Assembly (NCBI RefSeq): GCF_018614055.1
Contig: NZ_JAGGPB010000046.1
Coordinates: forward strand, 35,057 to 99,056
Length of the DNA stretch: 64,000 bases
Reading direction: 5' to 3'
DNA from: Streptomyces sp. ISL-98
GTDB taxonomy: Bacteria; Actinomycetota; Actinomycetes; Streptomycetales; Streptomycetaceae
Position 1 is the stretch's first letter. Each line of letters starts with the position of its first letter. The translations under genes were made by a program, and so were the position numbers. The notes under the pieces were generated by a model. The model saw only the letters and a program-made list of their open reading frames with translations. It did not search any database and had not been told where the DNA came from. Below, in pieces: positions 25,254-34,009 of the stretch.

Positions 25254-28200
25254 CGTATCGGTTGATCCACCGGCCGGCCCGCTCCACGCGTCCGCTCGCG
25301 CCGCCCGGCCCCGTCACCGTTGAAGCTCCCCCGAACCTGCCCGAGGGCAAGATCGGCAGTCCGGCGGCCGCGCTGCTGCCCATGGCAGGTGTCATGGGCT
25401 CCGTGGTGATGATGACGGTGATCCGTAACAGCCAGTTCGCCGCCATCGGCGCGATCGTGCTGGTCTTCGCGCTGCTGGGTGCCGTCGCGCTGTTCGTGTC
25501 CCAGCGGGGCAAGGCGCAGCGCACCCGGCGCTCCCAGCGCGAGCGGTATCTGGAATATCTGGAGGAGCTTCGCGAGGAGTTCGGCCGACTGGAGCGTGAG
25601 CGCCGGGAGGCTGCACGGCTGCTCAACCCACCGCCCGAGGCGCTGTACGACGTCGTACGTGATCCATCGCGGTTGTGGGAACGACGCCGTGCGGACACCG
25701 ACTTCCTGCGGGCGCGGCTCGGCACAGGTGAGGTGCCCCAGCAGGAGCTGACGGTCGCACAGCAGGGTGTCAGCAATGTGCTGACACCTCCCGACCCCTT
25801 CATGCTCAACGAAGCGAATGCCCTGATAGCTCGCTTCTCGGTCGCCACCGATTTCCCGCTGACTGTCCCGCTGGACCGCGCCGGCAACATCAGCATCATC
25901 GGTGAGCGCGACAGCGTGGTGCAGGTGGCCCGTAACCTGCTTCTCCAGACCGCTGTGGCGCACTCACCGGACGATGTTGCCCTGGCCCTCGGATTCCCCG
26001 GTGAGCGGGAGGACGAGTGGGCGTGGGCGAAGTGGCTGCCGCACGTGCTTGCGCCCGAGAACGGCGAAGCCCCGGTGGCCGCCCGGCGGATCGCGCCCAG
26101 CCTCACGCAGTTGGCGAAGCTGATCGGTGGCGAGCTGAGGGCGCGCGCCGCTTATGCGGCGGAAGTACGGCGAGGCCTGTCCAGCCATGATGCCTTGCGC
26201 ATGACCGACCGGCTCCTGGTGATCAGCGACGAGTACGGGAACGTCGCGGCCGAGCTCCCCAGGCCGGACGAGGCCGTCACTCTCACCAACATGGGTGTCA
26301 CCGTGCTGCATCTGCTGGAGAAGCAGGTGCACGAGCCGGACCAGGTGACGGTACGGATCCGGGTGGACGGCGACCGAGTGACGATCGAGGATCTGCGCAC
26401 CCCCGGCACCCGCCCCATACACGGCACCCTCGACGCACTGCCGGTGCCCGGTGCCGAGGGACTTGCCCGGATGCTGGCGCCCCTGCGGCTGTCGGCCGAA
26501 TCCCTTTCCGAGGGCACCCCGGTATCCGGCCCCGTGGACTTCGCACAGCTGCTCGGCGTGGACGATCCGGCGAATCTGGACCTGGACGCATTGTGGGCGC
26601 CGCGCGGTGACCGGGCTTTCCTGCGGGTGCCCATCGGTCTCAACGACCGGCATGAGCCGGTGCTGTTGGATCTCAAGGAGTCCTCGGAACTCGGAATGGG
26701 CCCGCACGGACTGTGCGTGGGCGCCACCGGTTCCGGCAAGAGCGAGCTGCTGCGTACGCTCGTCCTCGCCCTGGTCGCCACGCATCCGCCCGAGGACCTG
26801 GCCCTGGTTCTGGTCGACTACAAGGGCGGCGCGACCTTCGCACCTTTCGCGGACCTGCCGCATGTGGCCGGTGTCATCACCAACCTGGAGAACCAGGCCG
26901 GGCTCGTCGAGCGGGTCCACACCAGCCTCGCCGGTGAGGTCAAGCGCCGCCAGCAGGTGCTGAAGGACGCCGGGAACATCGCGGACATCGGGCACTACGC
27001 TGCGCTGCGTGCTCAGAAGCCGGACCTGGAGCCGTTGCCGCATCTCTTTGTTGTGATCGACGAGTTCGGTGAACTGCTGACCGCCAAACCGGACTTCATC
27101 GATCTGTTCCTCTCGATCGGACGGATCGGCCGCTCCATCGGAGTGCATCTGCTGCTGTCCAGCCAGCGCATCGAAGGTGGCAAGCTCAGGGGGCTGGACA
27201 CGTATCTGTCGTACCGACTGGGCCTGCGAACATTCTCGGCCGACGAGTCGCGCACCGTGCTCGACACCACCGATGCCTTCCACCTTCCGCCGCTGCCCGG
27301 ATTCGGCTACCTCAAGGTCGACACCTCGACGTACGAACGCTTCAAGGCCGGGTACGTCTCCGGGGCTTACCGTGGCCCGGCGCTGCGACGCCCGGCGGCG
27401 ACCGACAAGCCGACCGTGCTTTCCTACGGCGTCTTCAACACATCCACGGATCCGGATACAACGGCCACGACGGCACCCGAGATGCGGGAACGGGAGACCG
27501 GACCGACCGTGATGTCGGTGATGGGCGACCAGTTGCGGGCAGCCGCCGCTCCCGTACGGCGGATCTGGCTGCCCCCGCTCCCCGCCGCACTCACCCTCGA
27601 TACGACTGCCGGCCCTGTCGAAGTCTCCGAGCGCGGCCTGCACCTCGCCAAGCGCCCAGGTCCGATGCGCGTGCCGCTGGGGCTGCTGGACGACCCCGCC
27701 AGGCAGTGGCAGGAACCTTGGAACCTGGACCTCACCGTGGCCGGCGGCCACGTCGCTGTCATCGGTGGTCCGCAGTCCGGAAAGACGACCCTGCTGCGCA
27801 CGCTCGCCCTGTCGCTGGCCATGACGCATACCCCGCAAGAGGTCGCGATCTACGGCCTAGACCTGGTCGGCGGCGGCCTCGCCGCCCTGGCCGGGCTGCC
27901 GCACGTCGGCGGGGTGGCCGGCCGTATGGACCGTGAGCGGGCCGCACGCACCGTCGCCGAGGTCCGTGCCATGCTCGGCGCGCGCGAAGAACTCTTCCGC
28001 GAGCTCGGCATCGACTCCATCGACCAGCTCCGCGCCTTGCGTGCCTCGGGGCAGGTGCCCCAACTGGCCTCCACCGACATCGTCCTGATCATCGACGGCT
28101 TCGGCGCATTGCGCGACGACTTCGACGACCTGGACGACTCAGTGACCGAACTGCTGCGCCGTGGCAGCGGCTACGGCATCCACGTCGTCGCCGGCATGCT

Positions 28201-29245
28201 CCGCTGGAATGACGTTCGTATCGCCACCCAATCGCTGTTCGGCACACGAGCTGAACTACGGCTCAACGACCCTGCGGACTCAGGTATCGACCGCAAGCTC
28301 TCCGAGACACTTGCTCCCGACGAGCCGGGGCGTGTACTCACCGACGCCAAACTCTTCGCGCACGTCGCCCTGCCCCGGATCGACGCCGTCGCTTCCGCTG
28401 CCGGAATCGGACCGGCGCTGGAGGAGGCCGCCCGTACGATTCGCATGACCTGGCACGGTGAACTCGCCGCACCAGTACGAGTCCTGCCCACCAAGCTGGC
28501 CGCCGACGGGCTGCCGCCCCTGGTAGCCGAGCCGAAGCTGGTTCCCATCGGTCTGGGTCAGGAGGCACTGGAGCCCGTGCTCCTTGACTTGTTCGGGCAC
28601 GATCAGCATCTGCTGATCCTCGGAGACACCGAGTGCGGCAGGACCAACCTCCTCAAGCTCATCTCACAACAGCTCATCGACCGCTACTCGGAGGACGAAC
28701 TCGTCTTCGCGGTCTTCGACCCGCGCCGCGGACTGCGCGGAGTCGTCCCCGAGCCGTACCGTGGCGGCTACGCCCATAACGCGAAGCTGGCCTCCGCCCT
28801 CTCGGCGGGTATCGCGACCGAACTCGAGAAGCGGCTGCCGGACAACACCGCGGACCACGACTCCCTCGCTGACATTCCCAGCTTCACAGGCCCTCGCATT
28901 GTCGTCCTCGTCGACGACTACGACATCCTCGCCACCGGCGGACAGCAGCCGTTGGCCCCGTTCCTGCCGTACATCTCCTCCGCACAGGACATCGGCCTGC
29001 ACTTCGTCGTCGCCCGACGCATCGCCGGCTCCTCTCGCGCCCTCTATGAACCGTTCCTGACCACGCTGCGCGAGACCGGCACCGCTGCCGTCGTCATGAG
29101 CGGCGACCGCTCCGAGGGGCAACTCTTTCCCGGCCTGTACGCGTCCGCACAGCCGCCCGGCCGCGGCACAGTGGTCCGCCGCGGCCACCCCCACCAGCTG
29201 ATTCAGACAGCTCTCGCTCCAGAAGACCCAGGACCCGCCTTGTGA
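25250..29245 (+). CDS. eccC: Type VII secretion ATPase EccC (three FtsK/SpoIIIE domains)
   Basis: 1331-residue motor of the secretion system. Two N-terminal transmembrane segments (about 43-62 and 66-84), then three FtsK/SpoIIIE domains. Domain 1 has Walker A GATGSGKSELL (about 491) and ALVLVDYKGGATF; domain 2 GGPQSGKTTLL (about 841) and VLIIDGFGAL; domain 3 GDTECGRTNLL (about 1125), in which the Walker lysine is replaced by Arg, and VLVDDYDIL. Degenerate second and third sites are normal in EccC. GTG start is coupled to the ParA-like gene, and the stop overlaps the next GTG. The protein resembles conjugative TraB only in the motor fold; three domains in one chain and the Esx neighbours identify it as EccC. 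Confidence 0.94.
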   Translation: MTYRLIHRPARSTRPLAPPGPVTVEAPPNLPEGKIGSPAAALLPMAGVMGSVVMMTVIRNSQFAAIGAIVLVFALLGAVALFVSQRGKAQRTRRSQRERYLEYLEELREEFGRLERERREAARLLNPPPEALYDVVRDPSRLWERRRADTDFLRARLGTGEVPQQELTVAQQGVSNVLTPPDPFMLNEANALIARFSVATDFPLTVPLDRAGNISIIGERDSVVQVARNLLLQTAVAHSPDDVALALGFPGEREDEWAWAKWLPHVLAPENGEAPVAARRIAPSLTQLAKLIGGELRARAAYAAEVRRGLSSHDALRMTDRLLVISDEYGNVAAELPRPDEAVTLTNMGVTVLHLLEKQVHEPDQVTVRIRVDGDRVTIEDLRTPGTRPIHGTLDALPVPGAEGLARMLAPLRLSAESLSEGTPVSGPVDFAQLLGVDDPANLDLDALWAPRGDRAFLRVPIGLNDRHEPVLLDLKESSELGMGPHGLCVGATGSGKSELLRTLVLALVATHPPEDLALVLVDYKGGATFAPFADLPHVAGVITNLENQAGLVERVHTSLAGEVKRRQQVLKDAGNIADIGHYAALRAQKPDLEPLPHLFVVIDEFGELLTAKPDFIDLFLSIGRIGRSIGVHLLLSSQRIEGGKLRGLDTYLSYRLGLRTFSADESRTVLDTTDAFHLPPLPGFGYLKVDTSTYERFKAGYVSGAYRGPALRRPAATDKPTVLSYGVFNTSTDPDTTATTAPEMRERETGPTVMSVMGDQLRAAAAPVRRIWLPPLPAALTLDTTAGPVEVSERGLHLAKRPGPMRVPLGLLDDPARQWQEPWNLDLTVAGGHVAVIGGPQSGKTTLLRTLALSLAMTHTPQEVAIYGLDLVGGGLAALAGLPHVGGVAGRMDRERAARTVAEVRAMLGAREELFRELGIDSIDQLRALRASGQVPQLASTDIVLIIDGFGALRDDFDDLDDSVTELLRRGSGYGIHVVAGMLRWNDVRIATQSLFGTRAELRLNDPADSGIDRKLSETLAPDEPGRVLTDAKLFAHVALPRIDAVASAAGIGPALEEAARTIRMTWHGELAAPVRVLPTKLAADGLPPLVAEPKLVPIGLGQEALEPVLLDLFGHDQHLLILGDTECGRTNLLKLISQQLIDRYSEDELVFAVFDPRRGLRGVVPEPYRGGYAHNAKLASALSAGIATELEKRLPDNTADHDSLADIPSFTGPRIVVLVDDYDILATGGQQPLAPFLPYISSAQDIGLHFVVARRIAGSSRALYEPFLTTLRETGTAAVVMSGDRSEGQLFPGLYASAQPPGRGTVVRRGHPHQLIQTALAPEDPGPAL

Positions 29246-30651
29246 CAAACGACGTCATCGCGCTCACCCCGAAGATGCCGGACCTGTGGACCGTCGTCGC
29301 GGGACTCCATGCCGGAGGGCCGGACCTCGGGGTGGCCACCACCGCGGACGGAGCCGTGATCCAGCTCTGCGGACCGGGCGGACGCCCGCTGGTCTCCATC
29401 GAGGCACCGATCCTCGTTCACACCCCAGGAGAGGCCGAACGGCTGCTGGGCACCGTCGCTGCGGGAGCACCAACGGCACCACTGTGGTGGACCGAGGCTC
29501 GTGCCTCGACCGCCGTCCCCGAGGCGGAGCGCCTGGCTGGATCGTTCGCCGGCCGGCTGACGACCGTGCTCGGCGGCGTCACCTGGCCGCCGGAGGCCGC
29601 ACACACCGCCGTCGTACCGCTCAGCCCCGACGTCACGGCCCTGCCTGCGGACGCCGACGCCCTTCCTGCCGTGGACGTACTCACCGGTTCCACGGCTGTC
29701 GTCCTGTCCGAGCGGCCGCTCGTCGCCATGACAGCGTGGCTCTCCGACATTCTGAGTGTGTGCACCGAGACCGACAGGGCGCTGCACATCGTCACGCCGC
29801 CACATGCCCGCCTCACCCTGGCCACGCGCACCGCACTGACCGGCGCACCGAACCGCTGGGTCGTCCAGGACAAGGAGTGCGGCTACTACGACGGCCTTTC
29901 CGGTGCCGTACTGCGGTGGCAGGACGGCACGTTCGCCCCTGTCTGCACCGATGCGGGTGCCACGGCCGTAGCTTCGTCCTTCGCACGCGACGCCGAGACA
30001 GATGAGCGGCAGCTCATCCTCTCCTTCAGTACCCGGCACGCCCCTGACGAGCAGCTCGTCCTCGGACGGGCGCTGGAAGCGGCGTGGCAGACGCTCACCG
30101 GATGTTCACCGGTCGGCTGGAGCACAGCCGAGCCGATCAACCTTCCGTGGTCCACTCGCCAGTTGACGGACTTCGCACGTCACCGTGCCCCTAAGCCCAC
30201 CTGGCTCCTCGCCATTGGCTCCCCGGACCGTCCGGCCATCGCCACCATGCGAGTCACGCGGACCAAGGACGGCGTCGAGGAAGAGGTCACTCTCGTCACC
30301 GGCTACGGCCCCGACGAAGAGCCGCCGCTGCACGTGGTCCAGCCCCTCGCCGAGACACTCGCCACCCGGCACGGCCTGTCGTCCATGATCGCGTCCTTGC
30401 GCGCTGCGCGCCGCGATCTGACCGTCCCTCCGCGCCTGGAGACACCACCCATTCCCATCGCCTTCACCCTCGGGCCCGACAGCGTCAGCGACATCGGCCT
30501 CGGCCACGCCCGGCGCCCTCCCCTGAACCTCCGCCCCGTTCAGCTCGGTCCCGACAGCCGCCCCGGACTGCACTACCCCCTCGGCAACGGCACCGACGCC
30601 GAGTCATGGACAGTGCTCCAGGAGCTCACGCGACACCTCCGCACCCCGTAA
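29242..30651 (+). CDS. T7SS-associated protein of unknown function (DUF6177-like)
   Basis: 469 residues, start coupled to eccC (GTGA overlap). Soluble mixed alpha/beta composition without transmembrane segments or known catalytic motif; recognisable stretches are MPDLWTVVAGLHAGGPDLG, NRWVVQDKECGYYDGLSGAV and PTWLLAIGSPDRPAIATMRV. Proteins of this type close Streptomyces ESX operons. Name by memory of the family, function unknown. It is the last gene of the locus. Confidence 0.78.
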   Translation: MTNDVIALTPKMPDLWTVVAGLHAGGPDLGVATTADGAVIQLCGPGGRPLVSIEAPILVHTPGEAERLLGTVAAGAPTAPLWWTEARASTAVPEAERLAGSFAGRLTTVLGGVTWPPEAAHTAVVPLSPDVTALPADADALPAVDVLTGSTAVVLSERPLVAMTAWLSDILSVCTETDRALHIVTPPHARLTLATRTALTGAPNRWVVQDKECGYYDGLSGAVLRWQDGTFAPVCTDAGATAVASSFARDAETDERQLILSFSTRHAPDEQLVLGRALEAAWQTLTGCSPVGWSTAEPINLPWSTRQLTDFARHRAPKPTWLLAIGSPDRPAIATMRVTRTKDGVEEEVTLVTGYGPDEEPPLHVVQPLAETLATRHGLSSMIASLRAARRDLTVPPRLETPPIPIAFTLGPDSVSDIGLGHARRPPLNLRPVQLGPDSRPGLHYPLGNGTDAESWTVLQELTRHLRTP

Positions 30652-31396
30652 CGAGCACCCGACAGTCGGCACGACGGCGAAGCGTTCCCGGGCGGGCTTC
30701 GCCGTGGGGTGCCCCTGGGTCTGGTCAAGCTGATGAGCGCTCCGGCGAAGTTGCCCTGGCAGGTGCCGTGCGATGCCGACGGCTAGCGCCTGAGCCCGCA
30801 CATTACGCACGTACTCTGCACATGCTTCGATGCGGCGGATCGAGTTTTCAGGGATCTGACCTGCAGCTTCCCTTGACGTGTTTCAGTTGCATCTGTTCTC
30901 GATGACGCACCACGTGGAGTGCGTCGCGATCCTTGAGCCCCGCGACAAAGGGCGTCTGACCTGCGGTTTCTCGGGTGTGCATTATGTGCGTTGTGGGCGT
31001 TACAGGCGATATGTTGATGCTGAAATGACGCTCGTGACGCGCATTTGATGCTCGTTCTGATGGGTCGTCACCTCGTTGTTGGTGCTGGCCACGAGTGCTG
31101 GACGCTGTGGTTCCCGTGGTCCGGACGCTCACCTCCCCGCCCAGAGCAACGGCCGCCGTGCTGTAGCTGAGAACGCGACCTTCGCCGGCGACATCGGATA
31201 GCCGCAAACCGGTCCCGATCCGCATCGGCCGCTTCGCCAGCTCCCCGGATGCCGCACCCGGCCTCCCCGGCGAAGCGGCCGATGCACGTCCGCGCACGGG
31301 AAGTCCTCAAAGTCCTTGTGCATGGGGTGGTCCGCTCTTCGCAGGGCGGCGGTGTCGTGGTCGTGTCCCAGCCGCGATCACCAGGGAGGCCCGCTG
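30652..31396. other. 745-bp gene-free stretch after the T7SS locus
   Basis: No frame in either orientation has convincing coding character. Around 30,790-31,050 the sequence is AT-richer, with several TGCGC/GCGCA-like half-sites near AAATGACGC and GCGCATTT (31,023-31,049), suggestive of an operator. A perfect 17-bp inverted repeat lies at 31,222-31,285 and is listed separately. Confidence 0.5.
31222..31285. repeat. Perfect 17-bp inverted repeat with 30-nt loop
   Basis: Left arm GCATCGGCCGCTTCGCC at 31,222-31,238 and its exact complement at 31,269-31,285. The loop is GC-rich and no T tract follows. It could be a stem-loop terminator for either side, a protein-binding site, or the relic of a mobile element end. 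Confidence 0.85.
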
Positions 31397-31555
31397 ATGG
31401 CACCCATTGTGTTCACCACCGTTCTGATGCTCACCGCGCTGGCGAAGGCCGGTCCGTACGCGCTCGCAGATGTGCAGCGCTGCGTCCGCCCCGGGACCGG
31501 GCGTCACCGCCGGGTCCGCACGGGACGCCACGCCGCACGGGGAGGCCGACGATGA
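31397..31555 (+). CDS. Small protein upstream of anti-sigma-type ATPase
   Basis: 52-residue frame, ATG with GGGAGG about 7 nt upstream, hydrophobic start (MAPIVFTTVLMLTALAKAGPYALADVQ) then an Arg/Gly-rich tail. The stop overlaps the next start (ATGA), so translational coupling is likely. Family not recognised; it is supported only by the RBS, coupling and codon use. Confidence 0.45.
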   Translation: MAPIVFTTVLMLTALAKAGPYALADVQRCVRPGTGRHRRVRTGRHAARGGRR

Positions 31556-32148
31556 GCACGCCGAAACTGCCGCGCCGCTCGACCGCACGAACGATGGTCG
31601 TCTGCCGCTGGACCAGCTGCACCCCTGATGCCCCCGCGCGCGCCCGAGCCGAGCTGCGCCGCGTTCTCGCTCAACTCGGCTTGAGCGGAGAGGACATCAG
31701 CGATGCTGTCCTCGCGGTATCCGAGCTCGTGGCCAACGCCACCGAGCACGCCCCGGGGCCGTACGAGATGCGGCTCCGGCGTACCGCGGCCGAGTACATC
31801 TGCGAGATCGAAGACGGTGATCCGCGCATTCCCGCGATCCCGGCGTTCCCCTCGGCCGCCCCCTTCGAGGCTGATCCCGAGGGACGCGGAGGCGGGATCG
31901 ACGCGTTGCTGAAGCTGCTGGCGGAGCGCGGTCGCGGCCTGCGCATCGTCGATGAACTCACCGGCGGCGACCCTCGCCTTGATCGCGCACGAGGACACGC
32001 TCGTGGTTCGCAGGGGCCCGTTCCCGGTGAGTTGCCACGAACCCGAGTACGGGCGGACCGAAACGAAGACCCAGCCCTACTCGTCCCGCAACCCCCGCGC
32101 GCAGGCCGCATTCCGCGCCCGAGTTTGCTCGAACAAGGCTGCCCATGA
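31552..32148 (+). CDS. HATPase-domain protein (RsbW-like), tail doubtful
   Basis: 198 residues. N-box VLAVSELVANATEHAPG, G1-like CEIEDGDPRIP and G2 ERGRGLRIVDELTGG identify a Streptomyces-type anti-sigma/ATP-binding protein. After DELTGG (about 144) the frame becomes Arg-rich (GHARGSQGPVPGEL) and does not resemble the family end, so a frameshift near 31,980 is possible. Its stop overlaps the ATG of the methylase remnant by 4 bp. Neighbouring broken genes argue that this stretch is decaying. Confidence 0.7.
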   Translation: MSTPKLPRRSTARTMVVCRWTSCTPDAPARARAELRRVLAQLGLSGEDISDAVLAVSELVANATEHAPGPYEMRLRRTAAEYICEIEDGDPRIPAIPAFPSAAPFEADPEGRGGGIDALLKLLAERGRGLRIVDELTGGDPRLDRARGHARGSQGPVPGELPRTRVRADRNEDPALLVPQPPRAGRIPRPSLLEQGCP

Positions 32149-33357
32149 ACGCCGCTGATCTCCGTATCGGGAGTCTGTGCTCCGGCGTCGGCGGACTCGA
32201 TCTCGGCGTCCAGGCCGCCCTGGGCGGGCGCGTCGTCTGGCACGCCGAGACCGACCCCGGCGCCGTCAAGGTGCTCTCCCGGCACTGGCCTGACGTCCCC
32301 AACCACGGCGACATCCGGCAGATCGGCTGGGGGCGCGTCGAGCCGGTCTGTGTCCTCACGGCGGGCTTCCCCTGCCAGGATCTGTCCGTGGCCGGCTCCC
32401 GTACCGGCCTCGTCCCCGGCACCCGCTCCGGGTTGTGGCACCACATCGTGACCGCCGTCGAAACCCTCAGCCCGCATCTGGTGGTGATCGAGAAAGTCAG
32501 AGGGCTCCTCTCAACCCGCTCCGGAACCTCTCCCCTTCGCGACCTGGAACCCTGCCCGCGGTGTCTGGGAGACGCAGACGGTACGCCTCGGATGCGGGCA
32601 CTCGGAGTGCTTCTCGCGGACCTGGCCGACCGAGGGTATGACGCGGGCTGGATGTGCGTACGTGCCAGCAACGTCGGAGCCCCGCACCGCCGCGCGCGGA
32701 TCTTCCTCACGGCCTGGCCCTCAGCCCGTCTCCCCGGTGCCGCTGCTGAAGACGCCGACGGCGAACCTCGGCAGCAACGGCGGCTCCCAGCACCCGGAGT
32801 CTCACCTTGGCCTCCACAGCGGCAACGCTCGCTGCTCTGAGCACGCCGACGGGGGCTGCCGCGAAGCAGCAGCCTGCCCCGCTACAGCCTTCCGACACAC
32901 GCAAGGCCGCAGGCCACGGCCCCACCCCGACCGAGGAGATCGAGTACCTGCTGCTGCCCACCCCGACCTCATCGGACGGGAAGGGCGGAGCGGGCACGAC
33001 CCCGAAACGCCAAGGCGGCATGAACCTGAGAACAGCCGTCACTCACCTGCCCACTGGTGGGGCGACTACCTGCCCGCAATCCACCGATGGGAGCGTGTGA
33101 GTGAACGCGCCGCGCCCATACCCACTCAGTCCGGCACGCGCAGGCTGTCCGCCGAATTCGTTGAGTGGATGATGGGTCTTCCGTCCGGGTGGGTCACCGC
33201 CACCGAGGGCCTCACCCGCGCTGCCCAGCTTCATCTCCTCGGCAATAGCGTCGTCCCCCAGCAAGCTGCACTGGCCCTGGACCTCCTGCTGACCGACAGC
33301 TGTCCGCCGCGCTGCTGGCTACAGCTGGGCGGTAGGTCAATGGAGGGCGCACGATGA
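32145..33357 (+). pseudogene. Frameshifted C5-cytosine DNA methyltransferase
   Basis: The N-terminal part (32,145 to about 32,730) reads RIGSLCSGVGGLDLGVQAA (motif I), AGFPCQDLSVAG with C77 (motif IV) and RASNVGAPHRRARIF. Continuation then hops frames: LLKTPTANLGSNGGSQHP (second frame, about 32,738-32,795), PTPTSSDGKGGAGTTPKR (third frame, about 32,950-33,060), and finally LSAEFVEWMMGLPSGWVTA and LHLLGNSVVPQQAALALDL (second frame again) to 33,357. At least three frame changes are needed. In addition the catalytic E-N-V motif VI reads E116-K-V. Probably dead. An orphan actinobacterial Dcm-like methylase, no cognate endonuclease alongside. Confidence 0.8.
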
Positions 33358-33917
33358 GCCCGCCTCCACGCAAGGACACCGCCGCTGAGGTTTGCGGCCC
33401 GGCAGGTTCCCCTGAGCCGACTCGTGTTGACACACTGTCGGCTGCGGGTCGGGTGTCGAGACGCTCGGCCGGGCTATGCCGAGTGGAGGAGAGCACTGGG
33501 CAGGGTCCGGCAGACTCGGGGTTTGACGGACGACAAGGTAGTCAGTCCCCTGACAATGAACGCTGCGGCCTTGCGCGACTGCCGGAACGGCCGGGTGACA
33601 GCCCGGCGACACCTGGCCGTCAACTTGAGGCTCACCACCGCTGCCGACCCCGCCTCCCGAGGACACCAGCACGCAGGACCCGGCATGCCCGACCGCTGGG
33701 CGAGCGTCAGGGCAAGGCAGTCGAGGACGGAGCCGCGCAGAGCGGAGATGCACTAGCGGAGGAAGAAGCCTCTGCTTGGATCGAAATGCACTTCGGGAGG
33801 CTATCAAAACCCACTGTGCACGTGGTCTGGGCGATCAACGAAGAGCATGACCGAGATACCTACCGCCGTTTGCTGAACCTACTGTTCAGCTCCCGCTCTG
33901 GGCGTCCGTCCCCCTAA
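33354..33917 (+). CDS. Hypothetical protein, possibly a chimeric or decayed frame
   Basis: 187 residues starting with ATGA overlap to the methylase end. The last 50 residues (ASAWIEMHFGRLSKPTVHVVWAINEEHD by its parts, and DTYRRLLNLLFSS) look like a real protein; the middle is Arg/Pro-rich. A different frame across 33,470-33,620 (WRRALGRVRQTRGLT) also looks coding, so the region may carry a frameshift. Family not recognised. It is the last gene before the recombinase. Confidence 0.35.
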   Translation: MSPPPRKDTAAEVCGPAGSPEPTRVDTLSAAGRVSRRSAGLCRVEESTGQGPADSGFDGRQGSQSPDNERCGLARLPERPGDSPATPGRQLEAHHRCRPRLPRTPARRTRHARPLGERQGKAVEDGAAQSGDALAEEEASAWIEMHFGRLSKPTVHVVWAINEEHDRDTYRRLLNLLFSSRSGRPSP

Positions 33918-33935
33918 GCTGCCCGCTGCATGGAT

Positions 33936-33985
33936 GACCCCGGGGTGCAGCAAACACGCCGGGGTCCGGGCAGCCATGGGCTGCC
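33936..33985 (+). terminator. Two stem-loops before the recombinase gene
   Basis: GACCCCGG at 33,936-33,943 pairs with CCGGGGTC at 33,959-33,966, and GGCAGCC at 33,969-33,975 pairs with GGCTGCC at 33,979-33,985. Together they likely end transcription from the left and isolate the recombinase gene. Confidence 0.5.
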
Positions 33986-34009
33986 TGGCCAGTCGCGAAG
34001 GGGACTGAC

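Noticed and set aside
25250..29245. Conjugative FtsK/TraB-type DNA translocase of an integrative element
   Set aside because: Three tandem motor domains, N-terminal EccC membrane anchor, and EccD/Esx neighbours make it type VII EccC.
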